A stretch of 64,000 nt of DNA from Gammaproteobacteria bacterium. Its GTDB lineage: Bacteria; Pseudomonadota; Gammaproteobacteria; Xanthomonadales; SZUA-36. Shown in pieces: positions 21,281-29,032 of the stretch. The position numbers and the translations under genes are program-made. The number at the start of each line of letters is the position of its first letter. The stretch's first letter is position 1. The notes below the pieces were generated by a model that was not told where the DNA came from, did no database searches, and worked only from the letters and a program-made list of their open reading frames with translations. Location: assembly GCA_024277815.1 (NCBI GenBank), contig JAJRUM010000019.1, forward strand, positions 88,347 to 152,346, in the 5' to 3' direction.

Positions 21281-21650
21281 CAAAAGCTTTTCGACCGGTT
21301 ACAGCGCGTTAAGCGTGGTGTGTGTGTGCATGCTGTTGCTGATTGATCCTGTGCTGGCAACAAGCACCGGACAGCCGGTGTGCCAATTGCCTGAAAGCAG
21401 CCAGGGCACTGAACAGCAGCGATATGAACAACACCATGCCGCTGCCGAGGGGCTCCGGCAGACCGCTGCTGCCAGGGGTATGGAGTGGCTGGCGACCGCG
21501 GGGTTGTTGGTACGCGCCAGAGAGGAGGCAGATGGTGGCAATTGGCCAGCGGCGCAAAGACTGGTTTACAAGGCCTGTCTGCAGGCGGAGCAGGCGCTGA
21601 AACAGGCGGACCGAGAGGCAAGCGCCTGGAAGCATCGCGTAGTTAAGTAG
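21243..21650 (+). CDS. soxK: probable SoxXA-binding protein SoxK
   Basis: Up to 135 residues: a hydrophobic export segment (VVCVCMLLLIDPVLA) followed by a helical domain with regularly spaced Ala, Leu and Gln (WLATAGLLVRAREEA, LVYKACLQAEQALKQA). Position between soxA and soxB is that of soxK in soxXYZAKB operons, and the size and helical pattern fit SoxK, which binds SoxXA and stimulates it. The ATG at 21243 overlaps soxA by 38 bases; GTG at 21267 is an alternative. The assignment rests on context and pattern. Confidence 0.7.
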   Translation: MGLRPTVPVLVSNKSFSTGYSALSVVCVCMLLLIDPVLATSTGQPVCQLPESSQGTEQQRYEQHHAAAEGLRQTAAARGMEWLATAGLLVRAREEADGGNWPAAQRLVYKACLQAEQALKQADREASAWKHRVVK

Positions 21651-21696
21651 CTCTCTGCGGGGAAGGCTGGCCACAAAAACGGGAGAACAGGAAAAG

Positions 21697-23460
21697 ATGG
21701 ACAGACGTGAGTTTATGCATGTGCTGGCAATGGCGGGCGCGGTAGCCGGAGTGAGCGGTTGCGCTGCAGGCCGCTACCCGGGCCAGCAGGATATCTACCG
21801 GATGAAGCCTTTCGGGCAGGCCAGGTTATTACACTTCACGGATTGTCATGCTCAGCTGTTACCGGTCTATTTTCGTGAACCGAATGTCAACCTCGGTTTT
21901 GGTACTGCTTTCGCACAACCCCCGCACCTGGTCGGAGATGCCTTGCTGCAGTACGCCGGCATCGCGCCGGGCACGCGTCAGGCACACGCATTCAGCTATC
22001 TGGATTTTAGTGAAAGTGCGCGACGCTATGGCAAAGTAGGTGGGTTTTCTCATTTGCGTACATTGGTTAACCGCCTGCGTTCGGAGGTCAGTGCTGGAAG
22101 TTCCCTGCTGCTGGATGGTGGTGACACCTGGCAGGGCTCCGGTACCGCGTACTGGACACGCGGCCAGGATATGGTTGGGGCCTGCAACCTGCTGGGTGTT
22201 GATGTCATGACCGGACACTGGGAGTTTACCTACCAGGATACAGAGGTGGTTGCCAATATCGAGGCGTCCGGGAGTGACTTCGTAGCACAGAATATCCTGT
22301 TAACGGAGGATGCCATGTTTGAAGATGCTGCTGCCTTCGATGAGGATAGCGGCCATGTATTCCCGCCCTATGTGCTGCGCGAGGTTGGTGGAAAGCTGGT
22401 GGCGATTATCGGTCAGGCCTTCCCCTATACACCGATCGCCAATCCTTCGCGCTTCATGCCGGACTGGACCTTTGGTATCCGCGCCGGCGAACTCCAGGCC
22501 CTGATCGAAGAGATACGGGGCAAGCACGCGGTTAACGCGGTGGTGTTGCTGTCACACAATGGGATGGACGTAGACCTGAAGCTGGCCGGCGTTGTGACTG
22601 GCCTGGATGCCATCCTTGGCGGCCATACGCATGATGGCATGCCAAAACCAGTGATCGTTAGTAACGCCGGCGGCAAAACCATTGTCACCAACGCCGGATC
22701 CAACGGTAAATTTCTGGCGGTGCTGGACATTGAATTTGGCGACACAGGGATCCGGGATTTTCGCTATCAGTTGCTGCCGGTGTTTTCAAATCTGCTGGAA
22801 GCTGATGCAGAAATGGAAGCCTACATTAATGGTGTGCGCAGCCCGTGGCTGGAAAAGCTGCAGGAGCCGCTGGCTACAACAGAAGATCTGCTGTACCGGC
22901 GGGGAAATTTTAATGGTACTTTCGACCAGGTTATTTGCGATGCGCAGCGAGCGGTGGGAGATGCCCAAATTGCCCTTTCGCCAGGTTTTCGCTGGGGCAC
23001 GACCGTGCTGCCAGGCGAATCGGTGACCATGGAGCGGGTGCTGGATCAAACCTGCATCACCTACCCCGAGACCTATGTCCGGGAAATGACCGGGGAGCGG
23101 ATCAAGCTGATCCTTGAAGATGTTGCTGATAACCTGTTCAATCCGGATCCGTTTTATCAGCAAGGCGGTGACATGGTGCGCGTCGGTGGGCTGGATTATG
23201 TGTGCGAGCCTCTGGCACCCGCTGGCCAGCGGATTTCAGCCATGACGCTCGAAGGCGGGACGTTGGTGGAGGCAGGCAAGACGTACAAGGTTGCCGGCTG
23301 GGCAACGGTTGGTAGCAAGGCGCCCGGCCCCCCTATCTGGGATGTGGTGGCCGAATACCTGAGGGACCGTAAGACGATTGGAGCTACCCGCTTGAACACA
23401 CCGGTATTAAAAGGGGTGGAAAAAAACCCTGGCCTGGCAGACTATGAAGTCCCCGGGTGA
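21697..23460 (+). CDS. soxB: thiosulfohydrolase SoxB
   Basis: 587 residues. It is a dimanganese hydrolase of the 5'-nucleotidase family that releases sulfate from SoxY-bound S-sulfonate. The twin-arginine start (MDRREFMHVLAMAGA) indicates folded export. Metal-site motifs are FTDCHAQLLP (about residues 47-56), LLDGGDTWQGSGT (about 138-150) and GGHTHDGMP further on. AACAGGAAAAG precedes the ATG. It is the last classical sox gene here; soxC and soxD are absent. Confidence 0.96.
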   Translation: MDRREFMHVLAMAGAVAGVSGCAAGRYPGQQDIYRMKPFGQARLLHFTDCHAQLLPVYFREPNVNLGFGTAFAQPPHLVGDALLQYAGIAPGTRQAHAFSYLDFSESARRYGKVGGFSHLRTLVNRLRSEVSAGSSLLLDGGDTWQGSGTAYWTRGQDMVGACNLLGVDVMTGHWEFTYQDTEVVANIEASGSDFVAQNILLTEDAMFEDAAAFDEDSGHVFPPYVLREVGGKLVAIIGQAFPYTPIANPSRFMPDWTFGIRAGELQALIEEIRGKHAVNAVVLLSHNGMDVDLKLAGVVTGLDAILGGHTHDGMPKPVIVSNAGGKTIVTNAGSNGKFLAVLDIEFGDTGIRDFRYQLLPVFSNLLEADAEMEAYINGVRSPWLEKLQEPLATTEDLLYRRGNFNGTFDQVICDAQRAVGDAQIALSPGFRWGTTVLPGESVTMERVLDQTCITYPETYVREMTGERIKLILEDVADNLFNPDPFYQQGGDMVRVGGLDYVCEPLAPAGQRISAMTLEGGTLVEAGKTYKVAGWATVGSKAPGPPIWDVVAEYLRDRKTIGATRLNTPVLKGVEKNPGLADYEVPG

Positions 23461-23474
23461 GGCGGCAGAAACGA

Positions 23475-23945
23475 ATGAAGCAAAGACACATACAAAACTG
23501 GCAGCAAAAATCATTTCTTTTGCTCCTGTTGGCCCTGTCAGGTTCAATGCTGGCGGGAGAAGTGCCGGTAAACGAGGACAAGCCATTTGCTGAAGCACAC
23601 ATTGTGTTGCAGTTGGGCGACGGTGATATGGAAACCCAGGCCCGGGTGCTGAGCGTTGCCAATAACCTTATCAAGCATTATGGCGGACCGGATTTCGTCG
23701 ACCTGGAGATCGTTGCTTACGGGCCGGGGATTTCACTGCTGTACCCGGACAATGCCAATGCCGCGCGGGTGTCCAGCCTGCTGGCCAACGAGGTCAGGTT
23801 TGTTGGTTGTATGAATACCGTTGCTACGATCACGCGAAAAACCGGTAAAAAGCCAATCCTGATTGAAGCAACCATACCGGTAAAAACCGGTGTGGCACAC
23901 CTGGTTGAAAGGGCGGTTCAGGGATATGTGGTGATCCGGCCTTAG
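23475..23945 (+). CDS. exported DsrE/DsrF-like protein
   Basis: 156 residues with a signal segment (SFLLLLLALSGSMLAG) and a DsrE-fold domain. The family pattern is visible: VANNLIKHYG, LEIVAYGPGISLLY, then VRFVGCMNTV with a conserved Cys (Cys112). DsrE-like proteins carry or sense sulfane sulfur, but most studied ones are cytoplasmic; this one is predicted periplasmic. A GTG at 23457 overlaps the soxB stop as GTGA and is an alternative start. It is paralogous to the protein at 26463-26915 and to the C-terminal domain of the anti-sigma factor at 24999-25700. Confidence 0.85.
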   Translation: MKQRHIQNWQQKSFLLLLLALSGSMLAGEVPVNEDKPFAEAHIVLQLGDGDMETQARVLSVANNLIKHYGGPDFVDLEIVAYGPGISLLYPDNANAARVSSLLANEVRFVGCMNTVATITRKTGKKPILIEATIPVKTGVAHLVERAVQGYVVIRP

Positions 23946-23975
23946 TGCCGGACCACCTTGGTGCTGAGAGTTTTC

Positions 23976-24932
23976 TTAGAAAGACTTCACGGTCAATTCT
24001 TCTGGGCTGGCCTTAACAAAGCCGTATTTTGCATATATTGACTGCGCCGCGTCAGTAGCCAGGTAAGCCAGGTAGCGGGCAGCATTGTCAGCATTGCGGC
24101 CATTGGTCATTATCCCGATAGCATAATTAACCTTGTTCAGCTTGTTTAATGGCTCTGGTATGGCAACGCCGTCGATTGGGCGTCCCTGCGCGTTGGCGTG
24201 CACGACTTCGGTGGCCCAGACGATGCCGACATCCGCCTCACCTTTCTCAATGCGGTCAGGCGTCTCGCGGTGATGGCGGGCAGTAAACCAGGTTTTGCCT
24301 TCGATTGCCCAGCATGCACGGCACTCTGCATTGCCAGTCACCTTCTCATACAAGCCGAGATCCCTGAGCATTTCGCTGCCATAGAACTTGAAGATACCCT
24401 CTGTCAGTGGGTTTGGATGAGACTGTACGATGTCATCCCTGACCAGGTCTTCCGGGCCTTTGATGCCCTTTGGGTTACCTGCTGCAACCATCAGCTCAAG
24501 CTTGTTATGAGTGTAAATAATATATTGATTCATCAAGTCTTTTTTGTTGAGTTTCTTCAGGTGGCCAATGTTGACGCTGGCAAATATATCCGGGTTCATG
24601 GCGGTGGGCTGGCCCTCTATTTCACCCTGCTTCAGCAACTGGCCCTTGAGTATCTGTCCGGGCGGAATGGTTTCCACATAAATGCTCTTAATGTCCGGGT
24701 TCTTGCTTTGGAAATCCTGAATAAGCTCTTGCATAACCATGAACTGGTTGCCAGCAAGGTACATGACCAGTTCGGCGGAATAGGAGTTTTCAATCAGGCC
24801 ATACTCAATTTTCCCACCTGTGTGGAAGGTCCTGTAGTCTTTTCCATGCCCGGCATCGGCCGGGTTCGCGGCGACACCACCAGCCGAGCCCGTCAGCAAC
24901 AACACACAAAGCGACTTGATAAGTTTATTCAT
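23976..24932 (-). CDS. orphan periplasmic solute-binding protein, ModA-like
   Basis: 318 residues with a signal peptide (LIKSLCVLLLTGSAGGVAA) and the two-lobed type 2 periplasmic binding fold typical of molybdate/sulfate-binding relatives (VYMAAGNPK-like LMVAAGNPKGIKGPEDL; EADVGIVWATE; AARYLAYLATDAAQ). Two Cys in ECRACW are unusual. No ABC permease or ATPase is adjacent. Given the sulfur-gene context it may bind a sulfur oxyanion, but the ligand cannot be deduced. GAGG lies 8 bases before the ATG. It is convergent with the sox operon and follows the sigma/anti-sigma terminator. Confidence 0.75.
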   Translation of the reverse strand: MNKLIKSLCVLLLTGSAGGVAANPADAGHGKDYRTFHTGGKIEYGLIENSYSAELVMYLAGNQFMVMQELIQDFQSKNPDIKSIYVETIPPGQILKGQLLKQGEIEGQPTAMNPDIFASVNIGHLKKLNKKDLMNQYIIYTHNKLELMVAAGNPKGIKGPEDLVRDDIVQSHPNPLTEGIFKFYGSEMLRDLGLYEKVTGNAECRACWAIEGKTWFTARHHRETPDRIEKGEADVGIVWATEVVHANAQGRPIDGVAIPEPLNKLNKVNYAIGIMTNGRNADNAARYLAYLATDAAQSIYAKYGFVKASPEELTVKSF

Positions 24933-24944
24933 AGGAAATCCTCT

Positions 24945-24980
24945 AGTATAAAAAGAAAGGCCCCGGTAAAAACCAGGGCC
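24945..24980 (-). terminator. Rho-independent terminator after the sigma/anti-sigma operon
   Basis: On the minus strand, the stem 24959-24980 (GGCCCTGG, loop TTTTTA, CCGGGGCC, one mismatch) is followed by a T-rich tract at 24950-24957. It ends the leftward sigma/anti-sigma transcript just before the next gene. Confidence 0.8.
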
Positions 24981-24998
24981 GCCGGGGTTCTGACAGGG

Positions 24999-25700
24999 CT
25001 AGATTTTGATGTAGTGCCAGCCTTCCTGCAGGCGCTTGACCACCCGGTCAACAGCGGTATAGTCGGCATTGGCCTCGGGGACAAGTTTCACCTTGATACC
25101 CTTTTCTTCAAGCCGTTCAATGGCGTTCGAGCAAGCGTAGAACATGACGCTGGCGTCTGACAACGAGCTGATTTCATCGGCAAACAAGGTCACATCACTA
25201 CGCAGCAGGTCCATGCCACGACCGTTTGCCACCACTTCAACTTTTCGTGGTCTGTCGGTTTCGGCCGAGGCAAGCAGATCACGTGCCCGCTGTAAGGCAA
25301 GCCGCAATTTTTCAGGCTCACCGCTGGCAACATGTACCAGGAAATTCTCTACCTCGGCGACGGCCTGGGTATTGGTGCCAGGGTCGGGGGTAACCGGCCG
25401 GAGGTAACCCTGAGTAAACAAGCCGGTGGCAAAGCCCAGCACCAGCAGTACCGAAGCCACCATCGCCCAACCAAACAAACCCCGGGGTGTTGATGGCCCG
25501 GAAAGGAGTCGCCTGGGCTCAGGAATATCCCGATAAGCGTGTTTGACGAGTTCCTTCAGCTTTCGTTGCTGGCACAGCCGGTGATCAAGTTCAGCAGACT
25601 GTTCTGCTTTGTCGAACAGACAGCTCCCTTCTTCAGCATCCAGCTCACCATCCAGAAAAGCATTAAGCTGCTCGTCAGATATATATTCGTCCTTTTTCAT
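24999..25700 (-). CDS. anti-sigma factor with a C-terminal periplasmic DsrE-like domain
   Basis: 233 residues. Residues 1-70 look like a cytoplasmic anti-sigma domain (ISDEQLNAFLDGELDAEEG) without an obvious HxxxCxxC zinc motif. Residues 75-97 form one membrane helix (LFGWAMVASVLLVLGFATGL). Residues 118-233 match the DsrE/F fold seen in the two neighbouring exported proteins: VEVVANGRGMDLL aligns with VEIVAFGPGLRLL, and VMFYACSNAI (Cys190) aligns with VRFAACQNTI. With one helix the DsrE domain would face the periplasm. Its ATG overlaps the sigma stop (ATGA), so the pair is coupled. I infer that the DsrE domain senses a periplasmic sulfur species and releases the sigma factor. No function has been shown. 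Confidence 0.85.
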   Translation of the reverse strand: MKKDEYISDEQLNAFLDGELDAEEGSCLFDKAEQSAELDHRLCQQRKLKELVKHAYRDIPEPRRLLSGPSTPRGLFGWAMVASVLLVLGFATGLFTQGYLRPVTPDPGTNTQAVAEVENFLVHVASGEPEKLRLALQRARDLLASAETDRPRKVEVVANGRGMDLLRSDVTLFADEISSLSDASVMFYACSNAIERLEEKGIKVKLVPEANADYTAVDRVVKRLQEGWHYIKI

Positions 25701-26257
25701 TTCACTCTCTTGATATTTACAGCTGGCCTGGGTATTTCGCGAGGCTTGATGTCAATCAGGTGATCTCGCAACGCGCGTCGACCGCGACACAACCGGCTCA
25801 TGACGGTTCCCACCGGGATGTCCAGGATTTGCGCGACGCTCGCGTATGAAAACCCTTCCAGGTCCACCAGGGTAATCACCTGGCAATGGTTGATAGGCAG
25901 TTTTTGTACTGCTTGACGTACTTTCTGCACCAGTTGCTGTTCACCGGCCTGATGCTCGGGCGTAATCTTGTCAACAATTTCCAGGTTGTCCCCGGTCAGA
26001 ATCTCCCGTTTTGCCCGGCGGTAGTCGGTCAGGCAATTGGCCAGGATGCGGAACAACCAGCCCTCCGCTGCACCGAAGTCACGTAACTGCTTCTGGCTAT
26101 TCAGGGCTTTCAGTAAAGTCTGCTGCACAAGGTCGTCGGCCAGATGAGGGTCGCTCGTCCAGGCGTAAGCCATGCGGTACAAGCGCGTCCTGTTATTCAC
26201 CACCAACCGCTTGAATGCCTTGCGCTGACTAAAACCAAATATTTTTTTATACGCCAT
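25697..26257 (-). CDS. ECF-type RNA polymerase sigma factor
   Basis: 186 residues with sigma region 2 (MAYAWTSDPHLADDLVQQTL, GWLFRILANCLTDYRR) and region 4 helix-turn-helix (FSYASVAQILDIPVGTVMSR LCRG). These are the two conserved parts of ECF sigma factors. Its gene is coupled by ATGA to the membrane anti-sigma factor and is divergent from the DsrE-like/porin/soxW/tsuA operon. It probably directs transcription of its own operon and the divergent genes. A clear ECF-type -35/-10 pair could not be fixed by eye. Confidence 0.92.
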   Translation of the reverse strand: MAYKKIFGFSQRKAFKRLVVNNRTRLYRMAYAWTSDPHLADDLVQQTLLKALNSQKQLRDFGAAEGWLFRILANCLTDYRRAKREILTGDNLEIVDKITPEHQAGEQQLVQKVRQAVQKLPINHCQVITLVDLEGFSYASVAQILDIPVGTVMSRLCRGRRALRDHLIDIKPREIPRPAVNIKRVK

Positions 26258-26462
26258 ATAAGCACAGCCTTTGTTTTGTTTTTACTTCCTGGGATAAGAC
26301 GTAAGAACAGCAGGGTTTATTCCACTTTGAGAACAGAAACTGAAATATAAGGGATTATTTTGTGCAGTTCCAACGTCATTACCTGTTGACGCCGCGATTA
26401 AATTCTTTTTTGCAGGCCATAGAACCAGCTTGAAAAGGCTGCTGATGAACCAGGAGATCATT

Positions 26463-26915
26463 ATGAAGACTAGCCGATTGATTAGATTTACCAGCATTTT
26501 TGTGCTGCTGGGCACGCTCCTTGCTGCCGGAGCGGTGATGGCCCAGGAAGAAAAACCATTTGCTGAAAACAAATTTGTTCTGCAGATCAGCGATATGGAT
26601 CCTGCCAAGCAAACACTGGTTCTGAATGTGGCTGGCAACATTATCAAACATTACGGACAGGATCAGGCTGATGTTGAGATTGTAGCCTTCGGCCCCGGCT
26701 TGCGCCTGCTTTTCGAAGGCAATGCCAACAGCGGCCGGATAAAGGGCCTGACGACCACCGGTGTGCGGTTTGCAGCCTGTCAGAACACGATTAAAAACAT
26801 GAGTGCGAAATTGGGACACCCGGTTGCTCTTAATGAAAATGCCACGCCGGTTATCGGGGGCGTCGTGCGCATTAAGGAGTTGACTGACCAGGGGTATCTG
26901 CTGATCAAGCCGTGA
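26463..26915 (+). CDS. exported DsrE/DsrF-like protein
   Basis: 150 residues with a clear signal peptide (FTSIFVLLGTLLAAGAVMAQ) and a DsrE-fold domain: LNVAGNIIKHYG, VEIVAFGPGLRLLFEGNA, VRFAACQNTI (Cys106), and a C-terminal GGVVRIKELTDQGYLLIKP. It is paralogous to the protein encoded after soxB. The ATG at 26463 has AGGAG 8 bases upstream. It is the first gene of a rightward group with a porin, a thioredoxin and a thiosulfate-type transporter. A periplasmic sulfur-carrier role is plausible but unproven. Confidence 0.88.
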   Translation: MKTSRLIRFTSIFVLLGTLLAAGAVMAQEEKPFAENKFVLQISDMDPAKQTLVLNVAGNIIKHYGQDQADVEIVAFGPGLRLLFEGNANSGRIKGLTTTGVRFAACQNTIKNMSAKLGHPVALNENATPVIGGVVRIKELTDQGYLLIKP

Positions 26916-26968
26916 AGCAGCCAGGGAACATATAAACAGATCGAAAACATTATTGGGAGAGCAAACTA

Positions 26969-28330
26969 ATGAATACGCAACATTTCAGAAAAAGAGTAAC
27001 GGCCGGGGCGGCTTGCCTGGGCTTGTTGCTTGGCGCGACGAATGCGTTCGGCGCAAACTGGTTAACACTTCAGGGAACAGAGCCTGCTGGTGCGGAACGC
27101 CTGGCCAAGGTCTGGGGCTTTGTGCAGGTGCAGTATCAGGACGATCAGAGCGACCCGAACGGCGCTGGTGGATATATTCCACCGAAACTGATCCAGCCTG
27201 ACTGGGAATCACAGTCCGCATTTAACGTCAACCGGGCGCGTATTGGTGTGCGTGGTGTTGCCATGCCGCTGGATCAGAAGATCAACTACTTTCTGCTTTT
27301 GGAGTTGGGAAACAACGGCATTACTGAGCCGGGCGACTCTTTTGCCAAAGCAACCGATGCCAGCGTGACCTTCAACCACGTCAAAGGCGCCCGCGTGCGG
27401 GCCGGGTTGTTCAAGTATCCGGGAGCAGAGGAAGGCTTGCAGGCTATTCACGTTTTTGACTACATCAACTTTACCTGGGTGACAGCACAGATGTTACTCG
27501 AGCGCTTCCCCAACAAAAACTACACGCCGAATATACCGCCACAGCAGTCGCCACCGGAAACCGGCCTCAACGGCTTTGACAATGGTGTAGGTGCATTTCG
27601 TGATGTGGGTGTCCAGCTGTTTGACTGGTTTATGGTTGGTAAGGAAAAGGACCTGGAGCTTTCTTACGCGGCGATGATTGGCAATGGCAATGGCCTGAAT
27701 TTTTCAGATAATGACAGCAACAAGGATTTTTACCTGTACGCCTCGGCTGAAAAAATCTTCGCTGGCGCTGGTCCGCGGCGCCAGGGCGTGAAGATATTTG
27801 GCTGGTTACAAAATGGTACCCGTACGGCTGACCTGACCAATGACGGTATATTTAATCCGGAAGAATATGACCGCGACCGCTATGGCTTCGGTGTTAAATA
27901 CCTACGCAAAGGCTTGCGCATCACGGCCGAGTACATGGTGGGTGATGGCATGATCTGGCAGGCACCGCAAAACCCAAGCTTCGGCATCGGTCCCGGCCAG
28001 GGTCGGCCAGGCGTGCCGGGCAACGGTGCGTATGCAGAAGCCAAGGGTTTCTATGTTGAGGGTGGATACCGGATCAAGGGCACGCCGTGGGAGCTTGATC
28101 TGCGTTATGACCAGTACAACCGGCTGGATGGTGACAAGCTTCAAATTGATTTTGATCGCACAACCATCGGTGTTCAGTACTTTTTCAACCCCCGTGTTCG
28201 TGCCGCCTTCAACTATGAAATACGCAGTGCGAATGCGCCTAACTTCGGCCCCGGTGCCGGTCCAAATGCGAACCTCGATGGTATCGACGACCGTATTGGT
28301 GTTCAGATTACTGCGATCTGGTCGCAATAA
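26969..28330 (+). CDS. outer-membrane beta-barrel porin (OprO/P-like)
   Basis: 453 residues with a signal peptide (GAACLGLLLGATNAFGA). The rest has alternating hydrophobic strands typical of barrels (RARIGVRGVAMPLDQKINYF, RVRAGLFKYPGAEEG, YGFGVKYLRKGLRITAEYMVG) and a C-terminal strand DDRIGVQITAIWSQ. The family forms anion-selective pores. Gene order next to a YeeE-type transporter suggests passage of thiosulfate or a related anion, which is inference. GGGAG lies before the ATG. Confidence 0.85.
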   Translation: MNTQHFRKRVTAGAACLGLLLGATNAFGANWLTLQGTEPAGAERLAKVWGFVQVQYQDDQSDPNGAGGYIPPKLIQPDWESQSAFNVNRARIGVRGVAMPLDQKINYFLLLELGNNGITEPGDSFAKATDASVTFNHVKGARVRAGLFKYPGAEEGLQAIHVFDYINFTWVTAQMLLERFPNKNYTPNIPPQQSPPETGLNGFDNGVGAFRDVGVQLFDWFMVGKEKDLELSYAAMIGNGNGLNFSDNDSNKDFYLYASAEKIFAGAGPRRQGVKIFGWLQNGTRTADLTNDGIFNPEEYDRDRYGFGVKYLRKGLRITAEYMVGDGMIWQAPQNPSFGIGPGQGRPGVPGNGAYAEAKGFYVEGGYRIKGTPWELDLRYDQYNRLDGDKLQIDFDRTTIGVQYFFNPRVRAAFNYEIRSANAPNFGPGAGPNANLDGIDDRIGVQITAIWSQ

Positions 28331-28357
28331 GGCACCCGTTTTCATGTAGTGCATAAT

Positions 28358-28385
28358 GGCATCCGGACAATCTCGTCCGGGTGCC
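28358..28385. other. strong hairpin between porin and soxW-like gene
   Basis: GGCATCCGGAC and GTCCGGGTGCC pair with one mismatch around a 6-base loop. There is no T-tract after it, so it is not a simple terminator. An 8-base copy of the arm (GGCACCCG, 28331-28338) just upstream could compete for pairing. It may attenuate or protect the transcript between the porin and downstream genes. Confidence 0.45.
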
Positions 28386-28423
28386 AGGTTTCAAGTCGAC
28401 AGAGTTTTTGAGAGCAAAGCGCA

Positions 28424-29032
28424 ATGAGGAAAGAGGATAGCAGCATCACACAGCGTTACCTGGCCTGGTGGCAGGGGTGTGCTGTCGGCCTGCTTTTGTT
28501 GATTACGGCAGATGCGCTGGCGGGAGAAGATGGCGTACGAGATCCACGCGAGTTTTTTTTCGCCCAATCCTTTGGTGATTTACCGGAAGAACTCGAAGTT
28601 GCCCGCGAGCAGGGCAAGCAAGGGTTGCTGTTGTTTTTTGAGGCTGAGGGCTGCCCCTATTGCCTGTCGATGCTAAAGCGGGTCTTCAACCAGAAAAAGG
28701 TACAGGATTGGTATGGCGAACATTTCATCAGCGTCGCCGTTGATATTCATGGCGATGTGGAGATCAGGGATTTTGACGGCATTACCCTGCCTTCCAAAAT
28801 GTTTGCCGAGCAACGCAAAGTAACCATGACACCGGTTTTGTCATTCATCAACCTTGAGGGGGTCGAGATCTACCGCCACCTCGGCATGGTGAAAACCCCG
28901 GAGGAGTTCCTGACGATGGGTGAGTATATTGTCGGCAACCATTATTTCGATACAGAATTCAAAGTGTTTGCAAAAAGCAGAGATGAGCAGGCAGGGTACA
29001 CAACGCACACGGGTGCCGGAGAAGAAAAATGA
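28424..29032 (+). CDS. periplasmic thioredoxin-fold protein, SoxW-like
   Basis: 202 residues. A hydrophobic N-terminal segment (GCAVGLLLLITADALAG) precedes a thioredoxin-like domain with active site EGCPYCLSM (Cys77, Cys80) and the cis-Pro region VTMTPVLSFIN. SoxW-type proteins keep the SoxY cysteine or related thiols reduced in the periplasm. Its stop overlaps the transporter start (ATGA). Functional assignment is by fold and neighbourhood. Confidence 0.82.
   Translation: MRKEDSSITQRYLAWWQGCAVGLLLLITADALAGEDGVRDPREFFFAQSFGDLPEELEVAREQGKQGLLLFFEAEGCPYCLSMLKRVFNQKKVQDWYGEHFISVAVDIHGDVEIRDFDGITLPSKMFAEQRKVTMTPVLSFINLEGVEIYRHLGMVKTPEEFLTMGEYIVGNHYFDTEFKVFAKSRDEQAGYTTHTGAGEEK

Noticed and set aside
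24198..25160. 320-residue rightward open frame opposite the binding protein and anti-sigma gene
   Set aside because: It crosses the terminator at 24945-24980 and two real genes on the other strand, with no family features.
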